A DNA stretch of 64,000 nt from Candidatus Rhodoluna planktonica. GTDB taxonomy: Bacteria; Actinomycetota; Actinomycetes; Actinomycetales; Microbacteriaceae. Each line of letters opens with the position of its first letter. The first letter of the stretch is position 1. The position numbers and the translations under genes are program-made. Below are positions 44,949-53,885 of this stretch, piece after piece. The stretch spans positions 558,001-622,000 of the forward strand of contig NZ_CP015208.1 of NCBI RefSeq assembly GCF_001854225.1, given 5' to 3'. Below the pieces are notes generated by a model that worked only from the letters and a program-made list of their open reading frames with translations, was not told the DNA's origin and did not search any database.

Positions 44949-46790
44949 ATGAGCGGCCGGATTAGTTCACGAGATATCGAGGAAATCAAATCTCGGGCAA
45001 ACATTGCTGACGTGGTTGGCGAGTATGTCAACCTGAGGCCAGCCTCGGTGGGTTCGCTGAAGGGCTTGTGCCCATTTCACGATGAAAAATCTCCATCGTT
45101 TAACGTTCGGCCAGCGCAGGGTTTTTATCACTGCTTCGGCTGTGGCGAGGGTGGCGATGTTTTTAAGTTCTTACAGCAGCTTGAGAAACTCAGTTTCTCT
45201 GAAGCAGTTGAACGAGTTGCTCAAAAAATAGGCTTTCAGATTACCTATGAGGCCGGAGCGCCCAGTGTCGACAGCGGCGTGAAAGCCAGAGTGCTCGAGG
45301 CAAACTCGTTGGCTGCCGAGTTTTATCAAACTCAGCTGTATACCGATGAGGCAATTCCGGCCCGAGATTTCTTGAAGGGGCGCGGCTTCGACAAGTCCGC
45401 AGCTCAGCATTTTGCGGTCGGCTACGCACCAAAGGGTTGGTCTAATCTGGTCGAATACCTTGCCGGAAAAGGTTTTTCTATCGCCGAATTGGTAACTGCC
45501 GGATTGGCTACAAAAAGCGATCGCGGAGGTTACGACAAATTTCGAGGAAGGCTGATCTGGCCGATTCGAGACACATCGAATCAGGTAATCGGATTTGGTG
45601 CCCGAAAACTTTACGAGGATGACCAGGGGCCAAAGTACCTAAACACTTCTGACACGCTTGTGTACCACAAGTCGCAGGTGCTGTACGGTCTTGATCTCGC
45701 CAAAAAAGAAATCGCTAAGACTAAGAGTGTGGTCGTGGTTGAGGGCTACACCGACGTGATGGCCTGCCACCTGGCCGGTATAACCACTGCCGTGGCAACC
45801 TGCGGCACCGCGTTCGGCGATGAGCACATCCGCATTCTGAATCGTCTTTTAGGCAGTAATCAAGATTCACCAGCGGAAGTCGTATTTACATTCGACCCGG
45901 ATGCGGCTGGCCAGAAAGCGGCAATGCGAGCATTCAACGACTCGCATAAATTCCATGCCCAGACCTATGTTGCGATTGGCCCAGACGGCCTTGACCCCTG
46001 TGATTTGCGCTCCCAACGCGGCGATGCTGCTGTGGTTGCAATGATTTCCGCAAAGCGCCCAATATTTGAGTTTGCTATTAGACAGAAGATTGCAAATTTT
46101 GATTTAGCTTCGCTTGAGGGTCGCATTATGGCCGCCCGCTCTGCAGCCGCGCTTCTGGCTCAGGTTTCCGACCCGGCTCTGCGCCCCGCCTACACCAGAC
46201 AGGTAGCCGGTTGGCTAAATCTAGAAGCCGGAGAACTGGCTCAAATGGTGGATAACAGTGTGCGGGGTCAACGGGCAGACATTTTGCAACAAATGTCTTC
46301 GGCCAACCCTGCAACCCCTGCTACCAAATACAACCCAAACGATCCACTATTACGTTTCGAACGAACGCTACTGGCAGTTCTGTTGCAGTCTCAGACTCAA
46401 CGAGACGCATCATTACTCTCCGAGTTGGTGCCCACGCTCGTCTCCGAAGAGCACCGGCAAATTCTGTCGGCTATCGCCACCAATTCAGACAGCAGTTCGG
46501 CTGCCGACCTAGCCAATCGCGTTCTTGTCGCTGCCAATCCTGGGTTGCACTCACTGATTCGAGAGTTGACAATTTTGCCGCTGCCCGCATCCAACGAAGA
46601 AGAACTGCTTCGCTTCGCGCAAGGTGTCATCGGTAAGGCTTTGGTTGGTCTTATAGATCTGCAAAAACGAGAGCTTTTGGCGCAATTGCGTCGATTGGAT
46701 GCCAATACCGAATCAGAGCGAATCGGGCAGATTCAACGTGAATTAGTCGCGCTCGAGCAGAGACGAAGGGCTGCCCAGGGGCAAGCATGA
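44949..46790 (+). CDS. dnaG: DNA primase
   Basis: A 613-aa replicative primase. The N-terminal zinc ribbon CPFHDEKSPSF...HCFGCGEGG (residues about 39-65) is followed by the catalytic core FRGRLIWPIRD, the Toprim motifs VVEGYTDVMA and FTFDPDAAGQKA, and a helical C-terminal region that should bind the replicative helicase (about residues 450-613). It overlaps the next gene by ATGA. Confidence 0.96.
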   Translation: MSGRISSRDIEEIKSRANIADVVGEYVNLRPASVGSLKGLCPFHDEKSPSFNVRPAQGFYHCFGCGEGGDVFKFLQQLEKLSFSEAVERVAQKIGFQITYEAGAPSVDSGVKARVLEANSLAAEFYQTQLYTDEAIPARDFLKGRGFDKSAAQHFAVGYAPKGWSNLVEYLAGKGFSIAELVTAGLATKSDRGGYDKFRGRLIWPIRDTSNQVIGFGARKLYEDDQGPKYLNTSDTLVYHKSQVLYGLDLAKKEIAKTKSVVVVEGYTDVMACHLAGITTAVATCGTAFGDEHIRILNRLLGSNQDSPAEVVFTFDPDAAGQKAAMRAFNDSHKFHAQTYVAIGPDGLDPCDLRSQRGDAAVVAMISAKRPIFEFAIRQKIANFDLASLEGRIMAARSAAALLAQVSDPALRPAYTRQVAGWLNLEAGELAQMVDNSVRGQRADILQQMSSANPATPATKYNPNDPLLRFERTLLAVLLQSQTQRDASLLSELVPTLVSEEHRQILSAIATNSDSSSAADLANRVLVAANPGLHSLIRELTILPLPASNEEELLRFAQGVIGKALVGLIDLQKRELLAQLRRLDANTESERIGQIQRELVALEQRRRAAQGQA

Positions 46791-47698
46791 ACAACCTAGT
46801 TGCCTTAGAACCGAAACAGTTTCCCGCCTACCTTGAAGCAATTGAGCAGTCGGGCGGAAAAGTTAGTCCGCTGACCGCTGAGGTAAAGGCGCTAGTTTGG
46901 ACCGACTATGCGCGCCCAGATTTGCTCGCCGAAATCATTCGAGATAATCCGCAACTTGAGTGGGTGCAACTGCCGTTTGCGGGTGTAGATGCTTTCTCTC
47001 ACCTTCTTGATGCACCGCTCACTTTCACCTCGGCGAAAGGTGCCTATCGAGAACCGGTTGCCGAACATGCGCTGGCACTGGCGCTCGCTTTGGGTCGAAA
47101 AATCCCCGAGCGGGTCAAAGCAACTACCTGGGGGAAAAAGTTTGCGGTTTCTCTGTTTGACGCTGATATTTTGATGATTGGTGCCGGCGGAATTACCGAA
47201 ACTCTAATCGAACTGCTGGCCCCGTTCAGGTGCCGCATCACGGTGCTGCGAAATCGACCAAACCCGGTTGCCGGAGCAATTCGGGTCGGTGGGATTGATG
47301 AGCTTGACACCGAGCTTGGTAAAAACACTTTCGTATTTATCAATGCGGCACTTACGGATCAAACCAGAAACCTCTTTTCTGCCGCGCAATTTGAAGCCAT
47401 GAGACCTGACGCTTATCTCATCAACATCGCTCGGGGCCAAATCATCGAGACTGAAAGCCTAATTGCCGCGCTTAACCAAGGTCTCATTGCCGGTGCAGCA
47501 GTAGACGTTACCGACCCTGAGCCGCTGCCGGATGGCCATCCACTGTGGAGCGCAAAAAACATTTTGATTACGCCGCACACCGCCGACACAATGCCTATCG
47601 TGACGAAACTGTTCGCCGAGCGACTTCGTCACAATGTTGCAGCATTCCTCAGTGATCGAAACTTCATCGGCAAGGTTGACGGCAACCTCGGGTACTAG
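46787..47698 (+). CDS. D-isomer specific 2-hydroxyacid dehydrogenase
   Basis: A 303-aa NAD-dependent oxidoreductase. It has VQLPFAGVDAF, the Rossmann segment DADILMIGAGGITETLIELL, the catalytic Arg region LINIARGQIIETESL and the acid/His pair in VTDPEPLPDGHPLW and ITPHTADTMP. The Rossmann motif is GAGGI, a variant of GxGxxG. The substrate is not predictable; related proteins reduce glyoxylate, hydroxypyruvate or phenylpyruvate. It is coupled to dnaG by a 4-nt overlap although the functions are unrelated. Confidence 0.9.
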   Translation: MNNLVALEPKQFPAYLEAIEQSGGKVSPLTAEVKALVWTDYARPDLLAEIIRDNPQLEWVQLPFAGVDAFSHLLDAPLTFTSAKGAYREPVAEHALALALALGRKIPERVKATTWGKKFAVSLFDADILMIGAGGITETLIELLAPFRCRITVLRNRPNPVAGAIRVGGIDELDTELGKNTFVFINAALTDQTRNLFSAAQFEAMRPDAYLINIARGQIIETESLIAALNQGLIAGAAVDVTDPEPLPDGHPLWSAKNILITPHTADTMPIVTKLFAERLRHNVAAFLSDRNFIGKVDGNLGY

Positions 47699-47753
47699 TT
47701 TTGCGAGCGATAAAAAATTTGCTAGGGTATACGGGTTGCCTAAACAACAACGA

Positions 47754-47829
47754 TCCTCGGTAGCTCAATTGGCAGAGCAATCGGCTGTTAACCGATAGGT
47801 TCTTGGTTCGAGTCCAAGCCGGGGAGCCA
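47754..47829 (+). tRNA. tRNA-Asn (anticodon GTT), CCA encoded
   Basis: The acceptor TCCTCGG pairs with CCGGGGA, anticodon stem ATCGG/CCGAT holds loop CTGTTAA with anticodon GTT, and the T-stem is CTTGG/CCAAG. The discriminator is G, followed by an encoded CCA. Possible promoter hexamers TTGCGA (47701-47706) and TAGGGT (47723-47728) lie upstream. No terminator follows; a sensor-kinase gene starts 27 nt later. Confidence 0.96.
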
Positions 47830-47856
47830 AAAAATGCATTCTCTCGGGAGGCCGTC

Positions 47857-49113
47857 TTGGTTAGGTGGATCCAAGAGAGAATTTGGCTCTCTTCCAGTTT
47901 GCTTACTCTCACTCTCTTTGCCGTTTTAGCGGCTTTAGATTTTGATACTCTGACTCCATCTGGGGCAGTACCGTACTTTCAATGGATGGCGACACTTGCG
48001 TTTTTCGCTTCTGTGTTTCTAGCTTTTCACCATCGATTTTGGCCGCTGATTACCTTGGCCTTAGCTTTTGGTTTGGCTATTATCGACGGCCGGCTAGGCT
48101 TCAGCTTGCTTGCCGGGCTGGCTACTGTGGCTGTGGTTTCATTACTTCAACCAATAATCTTTTCAAGATTGCTGGCACTGCTATTTCTCATTGGAACAGT
48201 GCTGTCGGCGCTGTTCTCCTCAAAATCTGTCTTGGCAATTTCGGTAGAAGAGCAAGACAGTTTGTGGCTTGCCGCACTTTCGGTAGTTCTCGCTGCGGCA
48301 CTTGCTCATGTTGGCGGTTTGCTTATTCGCGTAATCGATCGCCACGTCGGAAAACCTGCCGATCGAGCCATGGTTGCTAAGGACCGGGCTCGACTCAATC
48401 TCGCTCTGGCCGAGCAGGAGGAACGTTTCGACATCGCTCGCGACATCAGCGACCTAATTGTGCAGCGCATAACTGCGGTCATCAGCCAGGCCGAAGGTGC
48501 CCTATACGCGTCAAAGGTTGATCCAGAGGTGGCGCCTAGAGCCCTGCAGAGAATCTCAGCTTCGGCGGCTGATGCCCAGGTTGAGCTTCGACGCCTTTAC
48601 GAGATGCTGAATCGAACCTCGGGGCTATCGGTAGCGCCACCGCAAATAGATGAGTTGGAAGACTTAGTGGTTAGCTATCGCGAACGTGGTCTGAACGCAA
48701 CCCTCAAGCATCACGGACATACTTTCCGGCTATCTGAGGGCGCTCAGTTAGTGCTGTATCGAATTGTTTTCGAAGCCCTAGAAAATGTCAGTCAGCACGC
48801 TCCAGTCGGTACCGATGTCTCGGTTGACTTCACCTGGGTAGATTCTGGTCTTCAGATTTTGATCAAAGACAATGGCATAGAAGTTCAGTCAAAGTCGCTA
48901 CTGCCCGAAGACAGTGATTCCGGCTACAGCATTAAGGAAGATCTGGCCTCGCTAACCGAAACCGTAATGGGTCCTGGAATTTTGGGAATGCGTGAGAGAG
49001 CGGCTCTATACGGTGGGCTGGTAGAGGTGACCAAGGTCCCAGGCGTCGGATTCACCGTGTCGGCAATTTTTCCAAACCTAAAGTCGATGATCTCGATTCA
49101 AGGTGAACGTTAA
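47857..49113 (+). CDS. Membrane sensor-kinase-like protein with degenerate phosphoacceptor site
   Basis: A 419-aa protein with about five or six membrane segments (residues 10-165), a helical dimerisation region and a C-terminal HATPase_c domain (EALENVSQHAPVG N-box, KDNGIE, GPGILGMRERAALYGG). This is the NarL-partner (HisKA_3) architecture, but the helix that should read R-x-E-L-H-D reads ARDISDLIVQR, so Ser198 stands where the phosphorylated His belongs. GGGAGG 5 nt before TTG 47857 fixes the start; further in-frame codons upstream lie in the tRNA gene. It is probably a non-phosphorylating or rewired signalling protein paired with the next gene. Confidence 0.85.
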   Translation: MVRWIQERIWLSSSLLTLTLFAVLAALDFDTLTPSGAVPYFQWMATLAFFASVFLAFHHRFWPLITLALAFGLAIIDGRLGFSLLAGLATVAVVSLLQPIIFSRLLALLFLIGTVLSALFSSKSVLAISVEEQDSLWLAALSVVLAAALAHVGGLLIRVIDRHVGKPADRAMVAKDRARLNLALAEQEERFDIARDISDLIVQRITAVISQAEGALYASKVDPEVAPRALQRISASAADAQVELRRLYEMLNRTSGLSVAPPQIDELEDLVVSYRERGLNATLKHHGHTFRLSEGAQLVLYRIVFEALENVSQHAPVGTDVSVDFTWVDSGLQILIKDNGIEVQSKSLLPEDSDSGYSIKEDLASLTETVMGPGILGMRERAALYGGLVEVTKVPGVGFTVSAIFPNLKSMISIQGER

Positions 49114-49803
49114 TTGGCTAATCAACTGAGAATCGGCTTAATTGACGCGGATCAGGACATCCGACTCGGGCGCAAAATGGCAATCAATGCCCATCCTGAC
49201 CTGAGCGTTGTTTTCGAAATCGATAACGCTCGGGCTGCACTTGAAAAAGTGCCTGAGGCTTTGGTTGACGTTTTGGTCATTGATTATCGAACCAGGGGCA
49301 TGTCTGGCACCGACTTGGCGAGCAGATTAGTGCGAGACTACCTCGCCCGGGGTGAACGGTGCCCGGCAATTATCATCACCGGACCTTATGCCTCGGATGA
49401 ATTGCGACTCGAGTCAATTCGCAAGGGTGCAACTGATTTCATTAGTCAAGATTTGAGCATGGCTGAACTAATCAAATCAGTGCTTAGTTCGCAGGCTAAA
49501 ACCGAAGAAATTGACCTTGATTCTGTGACCAAGCTTTTTGATTCAAGTTATCTAAAGGTTGATCAAAATGAAGGACTACTGATCAAATTAGCCACAATAC
49601 CTGAACTTGAACGTCGCGTTCTAGATGAATTCGTTGCTGGACTAAACGATGCCGAGATTGCTCAAAAATTTGGCTTGAGCAACTTGAGAATTCGCAAGGC
49701 TTTTGAGGTCATTAAGGCCAACCTAGGATGCTCAACCAGGGCCCAACTTGCTCTGCTGCTTTTTGAAGCAGGATTACTGAAGGCGAGGGTTCAAGATGAA
49801 TAA
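49114..49803 (+). CDS. LuxR-type response-regulator-like protein, degenerate receiver
   Basis: A 229-aa protein with a receiver domain (residues 5-125) and a LuxR/NarL-type helix-turn-helix (about residues 160-222, LDEFVAGLNDAEIAQKFGL). The receiver keeps Asp11/Asp13, Asp57 and Thr89, but the conserved Lys after the fifth strand is Gln112 (FISQD in place of FLLKD). The recognition helix is also unusual (LSNLRIRKAFEVIK in place of the usual VSxxTVKxHxxxI). It starts at the kinase gene's stop codon and overlaps azlC by 8 nt. Likely works with the degenerate kinase; the target genes are unknown. Confidence 0.85.
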   Translation: MANQLRIGLIDADQDIRLGRKMAINAHPDLSVVFEIDNARAALEKVPEALVDVLVIDYRTRGMSGTDLASRLVRDYLARGERCPAIIITGPYASDELRLESIRKGATDFISQDLSMAELIKSVLSSQAKTEEIDLDSVTKLFDSSYLKVDQNEGLLIKLATIPELERRVLDEFVAGLNDAEIAQKFGLSNLRIRKAFEVIKANLGCSTRAQLALLLFEAGLLKARVQDE

Positions 49804-50485
49804 GCCATCAGGAAACATCTTTGCGACCTCGGTTGGAGTCGGCATTGCAACCGGACTCTACGGCATTTCTTTTGGTGCTCTTGCAGTGTCTGCTGGGCTA
49901 GATGTTTGGCAGACCATGGTGCTTAGCCTGCTCATGTTTAGTGGTGGCTCTCAGTTTGCTTTTATCGGCTTGCTGGCCTCGGCGCCAATCTCATCCGCGG
50001 TTATCGCAGCAGCGGTTACTTCGGCATGGCTGCTCGGTATCAGAAATGGTTTTTACGCAATTTCACTAGCTCCAATTTTGCAAAAAGTTGGATTGAAACG
50101 ATTGGCCGCTGCGATGTTGACAATCGATGAGTCGGCGGCAGTTGCAACGGCTCAAACTTCCCCCGAAGATCAGCGACGCGGGTTCTGGTACACCGGCTTT
50201 GCGGTCTATGTCTTTTGGAACATCTGTACGCTCCTAGGTGCTGTTATCGGCAACGCACTGGGCGATCCAGCTCAATGGGGCCTTGATGCGGCGGCGGCGG
50301 CTGCCTTCTTAGGCTTGGTTTGGCCACGCTTTACCAGTAAGCAAAACCGACTCGTCGCCCTTTTTGCAATAGCAACGGCTGTGTTAACCACGCCGTTTTT
50401 GCCGACTGGCGTGCCCGTCTTGTTGGCTGCGGCAGTAGGAGTCGCTTTTGGCTGGTTTGACATCGGTGGTGGGGCTAAAAAATGA
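49796..50485 (+). CDS. azlC: AzlC-family branched-chain amino acid exporter subunit
   Basis: A 229-aa membrane protein with about seven segments. LYGISFGALAVSAGLDVWQTMVLSLLMFSGGSQFAFIG and the GIRNGFYAISLAPIL region match AzlC. AzlC and AzlD together export branched-chain amino acids or analogues. It overlaps the response regulator by 8 nt and azlD by 4 nt, which suggests that the upstream signalling pair and the exporter form one operon. Confidence 0.92.
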   Translation: MNKPSGNIFATSVGVGIATGLYGISFGALAVSAGLDVWQTMVLSLLMFSGGSQFAFIGLLASAPISSAVIAAAVTSAWLLGIRNGFYAISLAPILQKVGLKRLAAAMLTIDESAAVATAQTSPEDQRRGFWYTGFAVYVFWNICTLLGAVIGNALGDPAQWGLDAAAAAAFLGLVWPRFTSKQNRLVALFAIATAVLTTPFLPTGVPVLLAAAVGVAFGWFDIGGGAKK

Positions 50486-50787
50486 ACCTATGGATCGGTA
50501 TTTTTGTTGCCGCAGCGCTGGTTTACTCTTGGAAAATCTTCGGCTATTTGCTTCCGGTGAAGCTTCTTGAGAAACCAAAAATTACTCGAACCGTCGCAAC
50601 ACTAACAGTTAGTTTGCTAAGTGCACTCTTAGGGTTGCAAGCAGTAATCAGTGGAAATCAAATTCAATTTGATGCCCGCATACCGGCTCTAATCGTTGCC
50701 GGATTGCTGCTGATAATTCGTGCTCCGTTTATTGTCGTGGTTGCGGTCGCCGCCGCAGTCGCTGCCCTGGTGCGAGCTTTCTTCTAG
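50482..50787 (+). CDS. azlD: AzlD-family small exporter subunit
   Basis: A 101-aa protein with about three or four hydrophobic segments, of the AzlD family (IFVAAALVYSWKIFGYLLP start, IPALIVAGLLLIIRAPFIVV-like end). It partners AzlC; the ATG overlaps the azlC stop. Its own stop overlaps the convergent def gene by 4 nt. Confidence 0.88.
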   Translation: MNLWIGIFVAAALVYSWKIFGYLLPVKLLEKPKITRTVATLTVSLLSALLGLQAVISGNQIQFDARIPALIVAGLLLIIRAPFIVVVAVAAAVAALVRAFF

Positions 50788-51350
50788 CCCTCCAGTTTGT
50801 CCTTGCCTGGCAACCAAGAAATACCTGGTTTTCCCCAGCCATTGTCCGCAATTATGTCTTTGGCTATTTCATTCCACGGTTCAGCTAAACGGTCGACATA
50901 GAGGATGCCGTCTAGGTGGTCGAACTCATGCTGGAATACGCGGGCGAACCAGCCCTCGGCTGATATTGAAACCGGATTTTGTTCGAGATCTACACCGCTT
51001 ATCTCAACGTTATCGGCACGCTTGAGCGGGAATCGTTCACCTGGCACCGATAAACACCCTTCTATTTCAGTGTCTTCGTCAGCAGGCTCGTCAACGATGG
51101 GGCCAACCGTGAGTATTGGGTTGATGATCACACCCCGCCTCGGATTATCGTCATCATCTGGGTAGTCATAAACGAAAACTCGCAAACCGACACCAATCTG
51201 TGGAGCAGCAAGGCCGACTCCCGGTGCCTTATCCATGGTTTCAAACATGTCGCGAACCAAAATCCTCAATTCTTCGTTGAATTCAGTGACTTCTTGAGCT
51301 CGCTGATGCAAAACAGGTTCGCCAGTTATACAGATTCTTCTAATCGCCAT
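50784..51350 (-). CDS. def: Peptide deformylase
   Basis: A 188-aa metalloenzyme that removes the formyl group from nascent proteins. All three family motifs are present: GVGLAAPQIG, EGCLSVPGE and QHEFDHLDG (metal-binding His-Glu-His). The ATG at 51350 has no ribosome-binding site, but TAGATT lies exactly 6 nt upstream on the minus strand, suggesting a leaderless mRNA. The 3' end overlaps azlD by 4 nt. Confidence 0.96.
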   Translation of the reverse strand: MAIRRICITGEPVLHQRAQEVTEFNEELRILVRDMFETMDKAPGVGLAAPQIGVGLRVFVYDYPDDDDNPRRGVIINPILTVGPIVDEPADEDTEIEGCLSVPGERFPLKRADNVEISGVDLEQNPVSISAEGWFARVFQHEFDHLDGILYVDRLAEPWNEIAKDIIADNGWGKPGISWLPGKDKLEG

Positions 51351-51356
51351 GCGAAA

Positions 51357-51362
51357 AATCTA
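51357..51362 (-). promoter_or_regulatory. Candidate -10 element (TAGATT) for leaderless def
   Basis: TAGATT on the minus strand ends 6 nt before the def ATG, with no Shine-Dalgarno sequence between. It uses the same geometry as the other leaderless candidates in this window. Function is inferred. Confidence 0.45.
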
Positions 51363-51425
51363 CCGCGGGTTCAGGCTTATTTCTCGGTTAACTGGTTAGG
51401 CTCGTTTGGTACCTGAAAGGCGAGC

Positions 51426-52319
51426 ATGGCTAATTTTGATGCGCAGCGCACGATTGCAATTTTGCTCGCAGTCGTTGCTGCTGTTTCCATGGCTTTCGGT
51501 GCGCAATTTCAGAACGACGCCGTAGTTTCGGGTCAGGTCAATAAAACAAAGCGACGTGGCTCGCTCTCGGTCAAGCAGCTTTTTAGCCTGCTGCTGCATC
51601 CTCGATGGCTTTCTGGAACCGGATTTTTGGGGCTCGGCATTGTGCTGCAGCTTGCTGCACTAAGTCTGGCCCCATTGATTGTGGTTCAGCCGATTGGGGC
51701 AATTGCGCTAGTGATTGCATCAGTTCTCAACGCCAAAGTCACTAAGACCAAATTGAACCGGCCAACGATTATTGCAATCGCAATTTGCACCCTCGGCATC
51801 GGTCTTTTTGTGGCAACTGCCTCATCCGTTGCAGCTGAAACCGAACTGACCGATGATCGTTTGCGCGAGGTTCTGGGTGTTCTCATGGTTATCTTGGCCA
51901 TTTTCGGTGTCTTATTTGGCTTCTTTGGCAAACGTGGTAAAGCGCTCACCTATGTTGTCGGTGCCGGAGTTCTTTACGGATTCGTAGCAACTTTGGCCAA
52001 AGTGGTCATCCAGCGCATTTACCAAAACCAGTTTGAGTTGCTCACGCTGCTGTGCCTGTTGGCTCTGATTGGTGCGGTTTTACTCGGTGGCTGGTTTGTG
52101 CAGAACGCCTACAGTTCAGGACCACCAGATTTAGTTATCGCCGGATTAACGGTTATTGATCCGCTCGTTGCTGTCTCGATAGCAATCGTGATTCTGGGCG
52201 AGGCGCAGGCTGCATCGGCTGTTGAAATGGTTGGCTTCGGACTCAGTGCGGTTATAGCGGTAATCGGTGTTGTCCTGATGTCGAGAGTTCACCCAGAACT
52301 TATTCGCAAGGCCAAATAG
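51426..52319 (+). CDS. DMT/NIPA-like membrane transporter
   Basis: A 297-aa polytopic protein with about nine hydrophobic segments in two EamA-like halves. FLGLGIVLQLAALSLAPLIVVQPIGAIALV and the second half LVIAGLTVIDPLVAVSIAIVILGE match the actinobacterial DMT permeases related to NIPA magnesium transporters. The substrate is unknown. A TAGGCT hexamer lies about 30 nt upstream and GGCGAG precedes the ATG. It is divergent from def. Confidence 0.88.
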   Translation: MANFDAQRTIAILLAVVAAVSMAFGAQFQNDAVVSGQVNKTKRRGSLSVKQLFSLLLHPRWLSGTGFLGLGIVLQLAALSLAPLIVVQPIGAIALVIASVLNAKVTKTKLNRPTIIAIAICTLGIGLFVATASSVAAETELTDDRLREVLGVLMVILAIFGVLFGFFGKRGKALTYVVGAGVLYGFVATLAKVVIQRIYQNQFELLTLLCLLALIGAVLLGGWFVQNAYSSGPPDLVIAGLTVIDPLVAVSIAIVILGEAQAASAVEMVGFGLSAVIAVIGVVLMSRVHPELIRKAK

Positions 52320-52330
52320 CATTTCAACTC

Positions 52331-52344
52331 GGCTAAAATTAGCC
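52331..52344 (+). promoter_or_regulatory. Palindromic candidate promoter of the glycosyltransferase gene
   Basis: GGCTAA-AA-TTAGCC is an inverted repeat with 6-bp arms containing a TAAAAT -10-like hexamer (52334-52339), 23 nt upstream of the TTG start. It may be a -10 element overlapped by an operator. Function is inferred. Confidence 0.35.
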
Positions 52345-52367
52345 AAGACCCGATAGAAAGAAATTCT

Positions 52368-53885
52368 TTGACAACTTCTGCTGAGTTCAAGCCGCTGAAA
52401 ATTGTCATCGGTGCTGACACTTTTCCTCCGGACATTAATGGCGCTGCTCGCTTTGCTGAGCGCTTGGCATCTGGCCTAGCTAAACGTGGTCACGAAATTC
52501 ACATCATTGCTGCTGCTTACGATTCAAATCACGGTGCTTATTCCGAACAGTACGATGGCGGCAGCATGACTGTGCATCGCATCAAGAGCTACCGATTACC
52601 GCAACACAAAACTTTGCGATTTGTTTGGCCGTTTACGCTCAAGTCGAAGCTCGACAAAATACTTGATGAAATCAAACCGGATGCCGTTCACATCCAAAGT
52701 CACCTAATTGTGGGTCGCTACCTGGTGAAGTCGGCCAAAGAGCGCAACATTAGGTTGTTGGCGACGAACCACATCATGCCCGAAAACCTAATCAAGTACT
52801 CGGTGATTGTACCTAAATTTCTAGAGCAGACCATTATGAAGCTTGCCTGGAAAGATGCTGGCCGGGTTTTGAAGCAGGTTGAGTACATCACGACACCTAC
52901 TCGCAGAGCAGCCGATTTGCTTGAAAATGCCGCTGGGGTATCCGGGGTTTTGCCGATTAGCTGCGGTATCGACGCATCTAAATTTGCTAACGCGTCACAG
53001 ACCTCAAACAAAGACCCGCGCATCCTATTTTTGGGTCGCTTAGATTACGAAAAACACATTCACAACCTGCTTGAAGCAGTAGCTCGACTACCAAGGTCGC
53101 TGAACACTCAAGTAGAAATTGTTGGCGACGGTGGTGAGCGGCAAAAACTAGAGCAGCTTGCTGTCGAACTTGGCATTTCAAAACAGGTGAAATTCCTCGG
53201 GCACATCACCGAAGAAGAATTACCGCGCGCGTATGAACGCTGCACCTTGTTCGCTATGCCTTCGATTGCCGAGCTGCAGAGCATCGCCACCATGGAAGCC
53301 ATGGCCACCGGTCGCCCGGTTGTTGCTGCCGACGCCATGGCTTTGCCCCACCTAGTTCACGATGGTGACAATGGTTACCTTTTCCCGCCAGACGATGTCG
53401 AAGTCTTTTCCGACCGGTTGAAGCGAATTTTGACCGCGGATCAAAAAGAACTCGACCGACTCTCCGAGAACTCTTTGCACCTCATCCAGGCTCACGACAT
53501 CAATCGCACCCTAAACATTTTTGAAAACCTCTACCGAGGTGAAAGTTCTGGTCAGCGGTCAAGTGACGACAACCTCGAAGAGTACAACCAGCCAATCGGT
53601 GTCCTCAGCGAGTCGCTGCACGAACGTGTTGAGGCGCTCAAGGCTCAGGCTAGAGCAATCCGCGAAGCTGCAGAATCTATTCGTGACCGAGCAGACGAAG
53701 TTCGTGATGAGGTGCGTGAGCGCCTAGAAGACATCAAAGAAGAGGTTCTTGAGCGCACCAAAGAGGTTAACCAGAGAGTAAAGAAAAGCGCCAAGAAGAC
53801 GGTAAGTAAGGCAAAACGCGCTGTTGCCGATGCAGCCGATAAACTACGTGGCGAAGATGAAAATGATCCAACCAAGGGGAGTTAG
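52368..53885 (+). CDS. GT4 glycosyltransferase with long charged C-terminal tail
   Basis: A 505-aa protein. Residues 1-385 form a GT-B, family-4 glycosyltransferase: ADTFPPDINGAARFAERLASGLAKRGHEI at the start, HIQSHLIVGRYLV, FLGRLDYEKHIHNLLEA, and the donor-site Glu region MPSIAELQSIATMEAMATG. It resembles mannosyl- and glycolipid transferases. From about residue 410 to the end it carries a highly charged helical tail (HERVEALKAQARAIREAAES, RDEVRERLEDIKEEVLERTK) ending in Lys/Ala-rich sequence, like amphipathic lipid-binding or LEA-type repeats. TTG 52368 is preceded by AGAAAG. Its last 10 nt overlap a tRNA gene. Confidence 0.88.
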   Translation: MTTSAEFKPLKIVIGADTFPPDINGAARFAERLASGLAKRGHEIHIIAAAYDSNHGAYSEQYDGGSMTVHRIKSYRLPQHKTLRFVWPFTLKSKLDKILDEIKPDAVHIQSHLIVGRYLVKSAKERNIRLLATNHIMPENLIKYSVIVPKFLEQTIMKLAWKDAGRVLKQVEYITTPTRRAADLLENAAGVSGVLPISCGIDASKFANASQTSNKDPRILFLGRLDYEKHIHNLLEAVARLPRSLNTQVEIVGDGGERQKLEQLAVELGISKQVKFLGHITEEELPRAYERCTLFAMPSIAELQSIATMEAMATGRPVVAADAMALPHLVHDGDNGYLFPPDDVEVFSDRLKRILTADQKELDRLSENSLHLIQAHDINRTLNIFENLYRGESSGQRSSDDNLEEYNQPIGVLSESLHERVEALKAQARAIREAAESIRDRADEVRDEVRERLEDIKEEVLERTKEVNQRVKKSAKKTVSKAKRAVADAADKLRGEDENDPTKGS

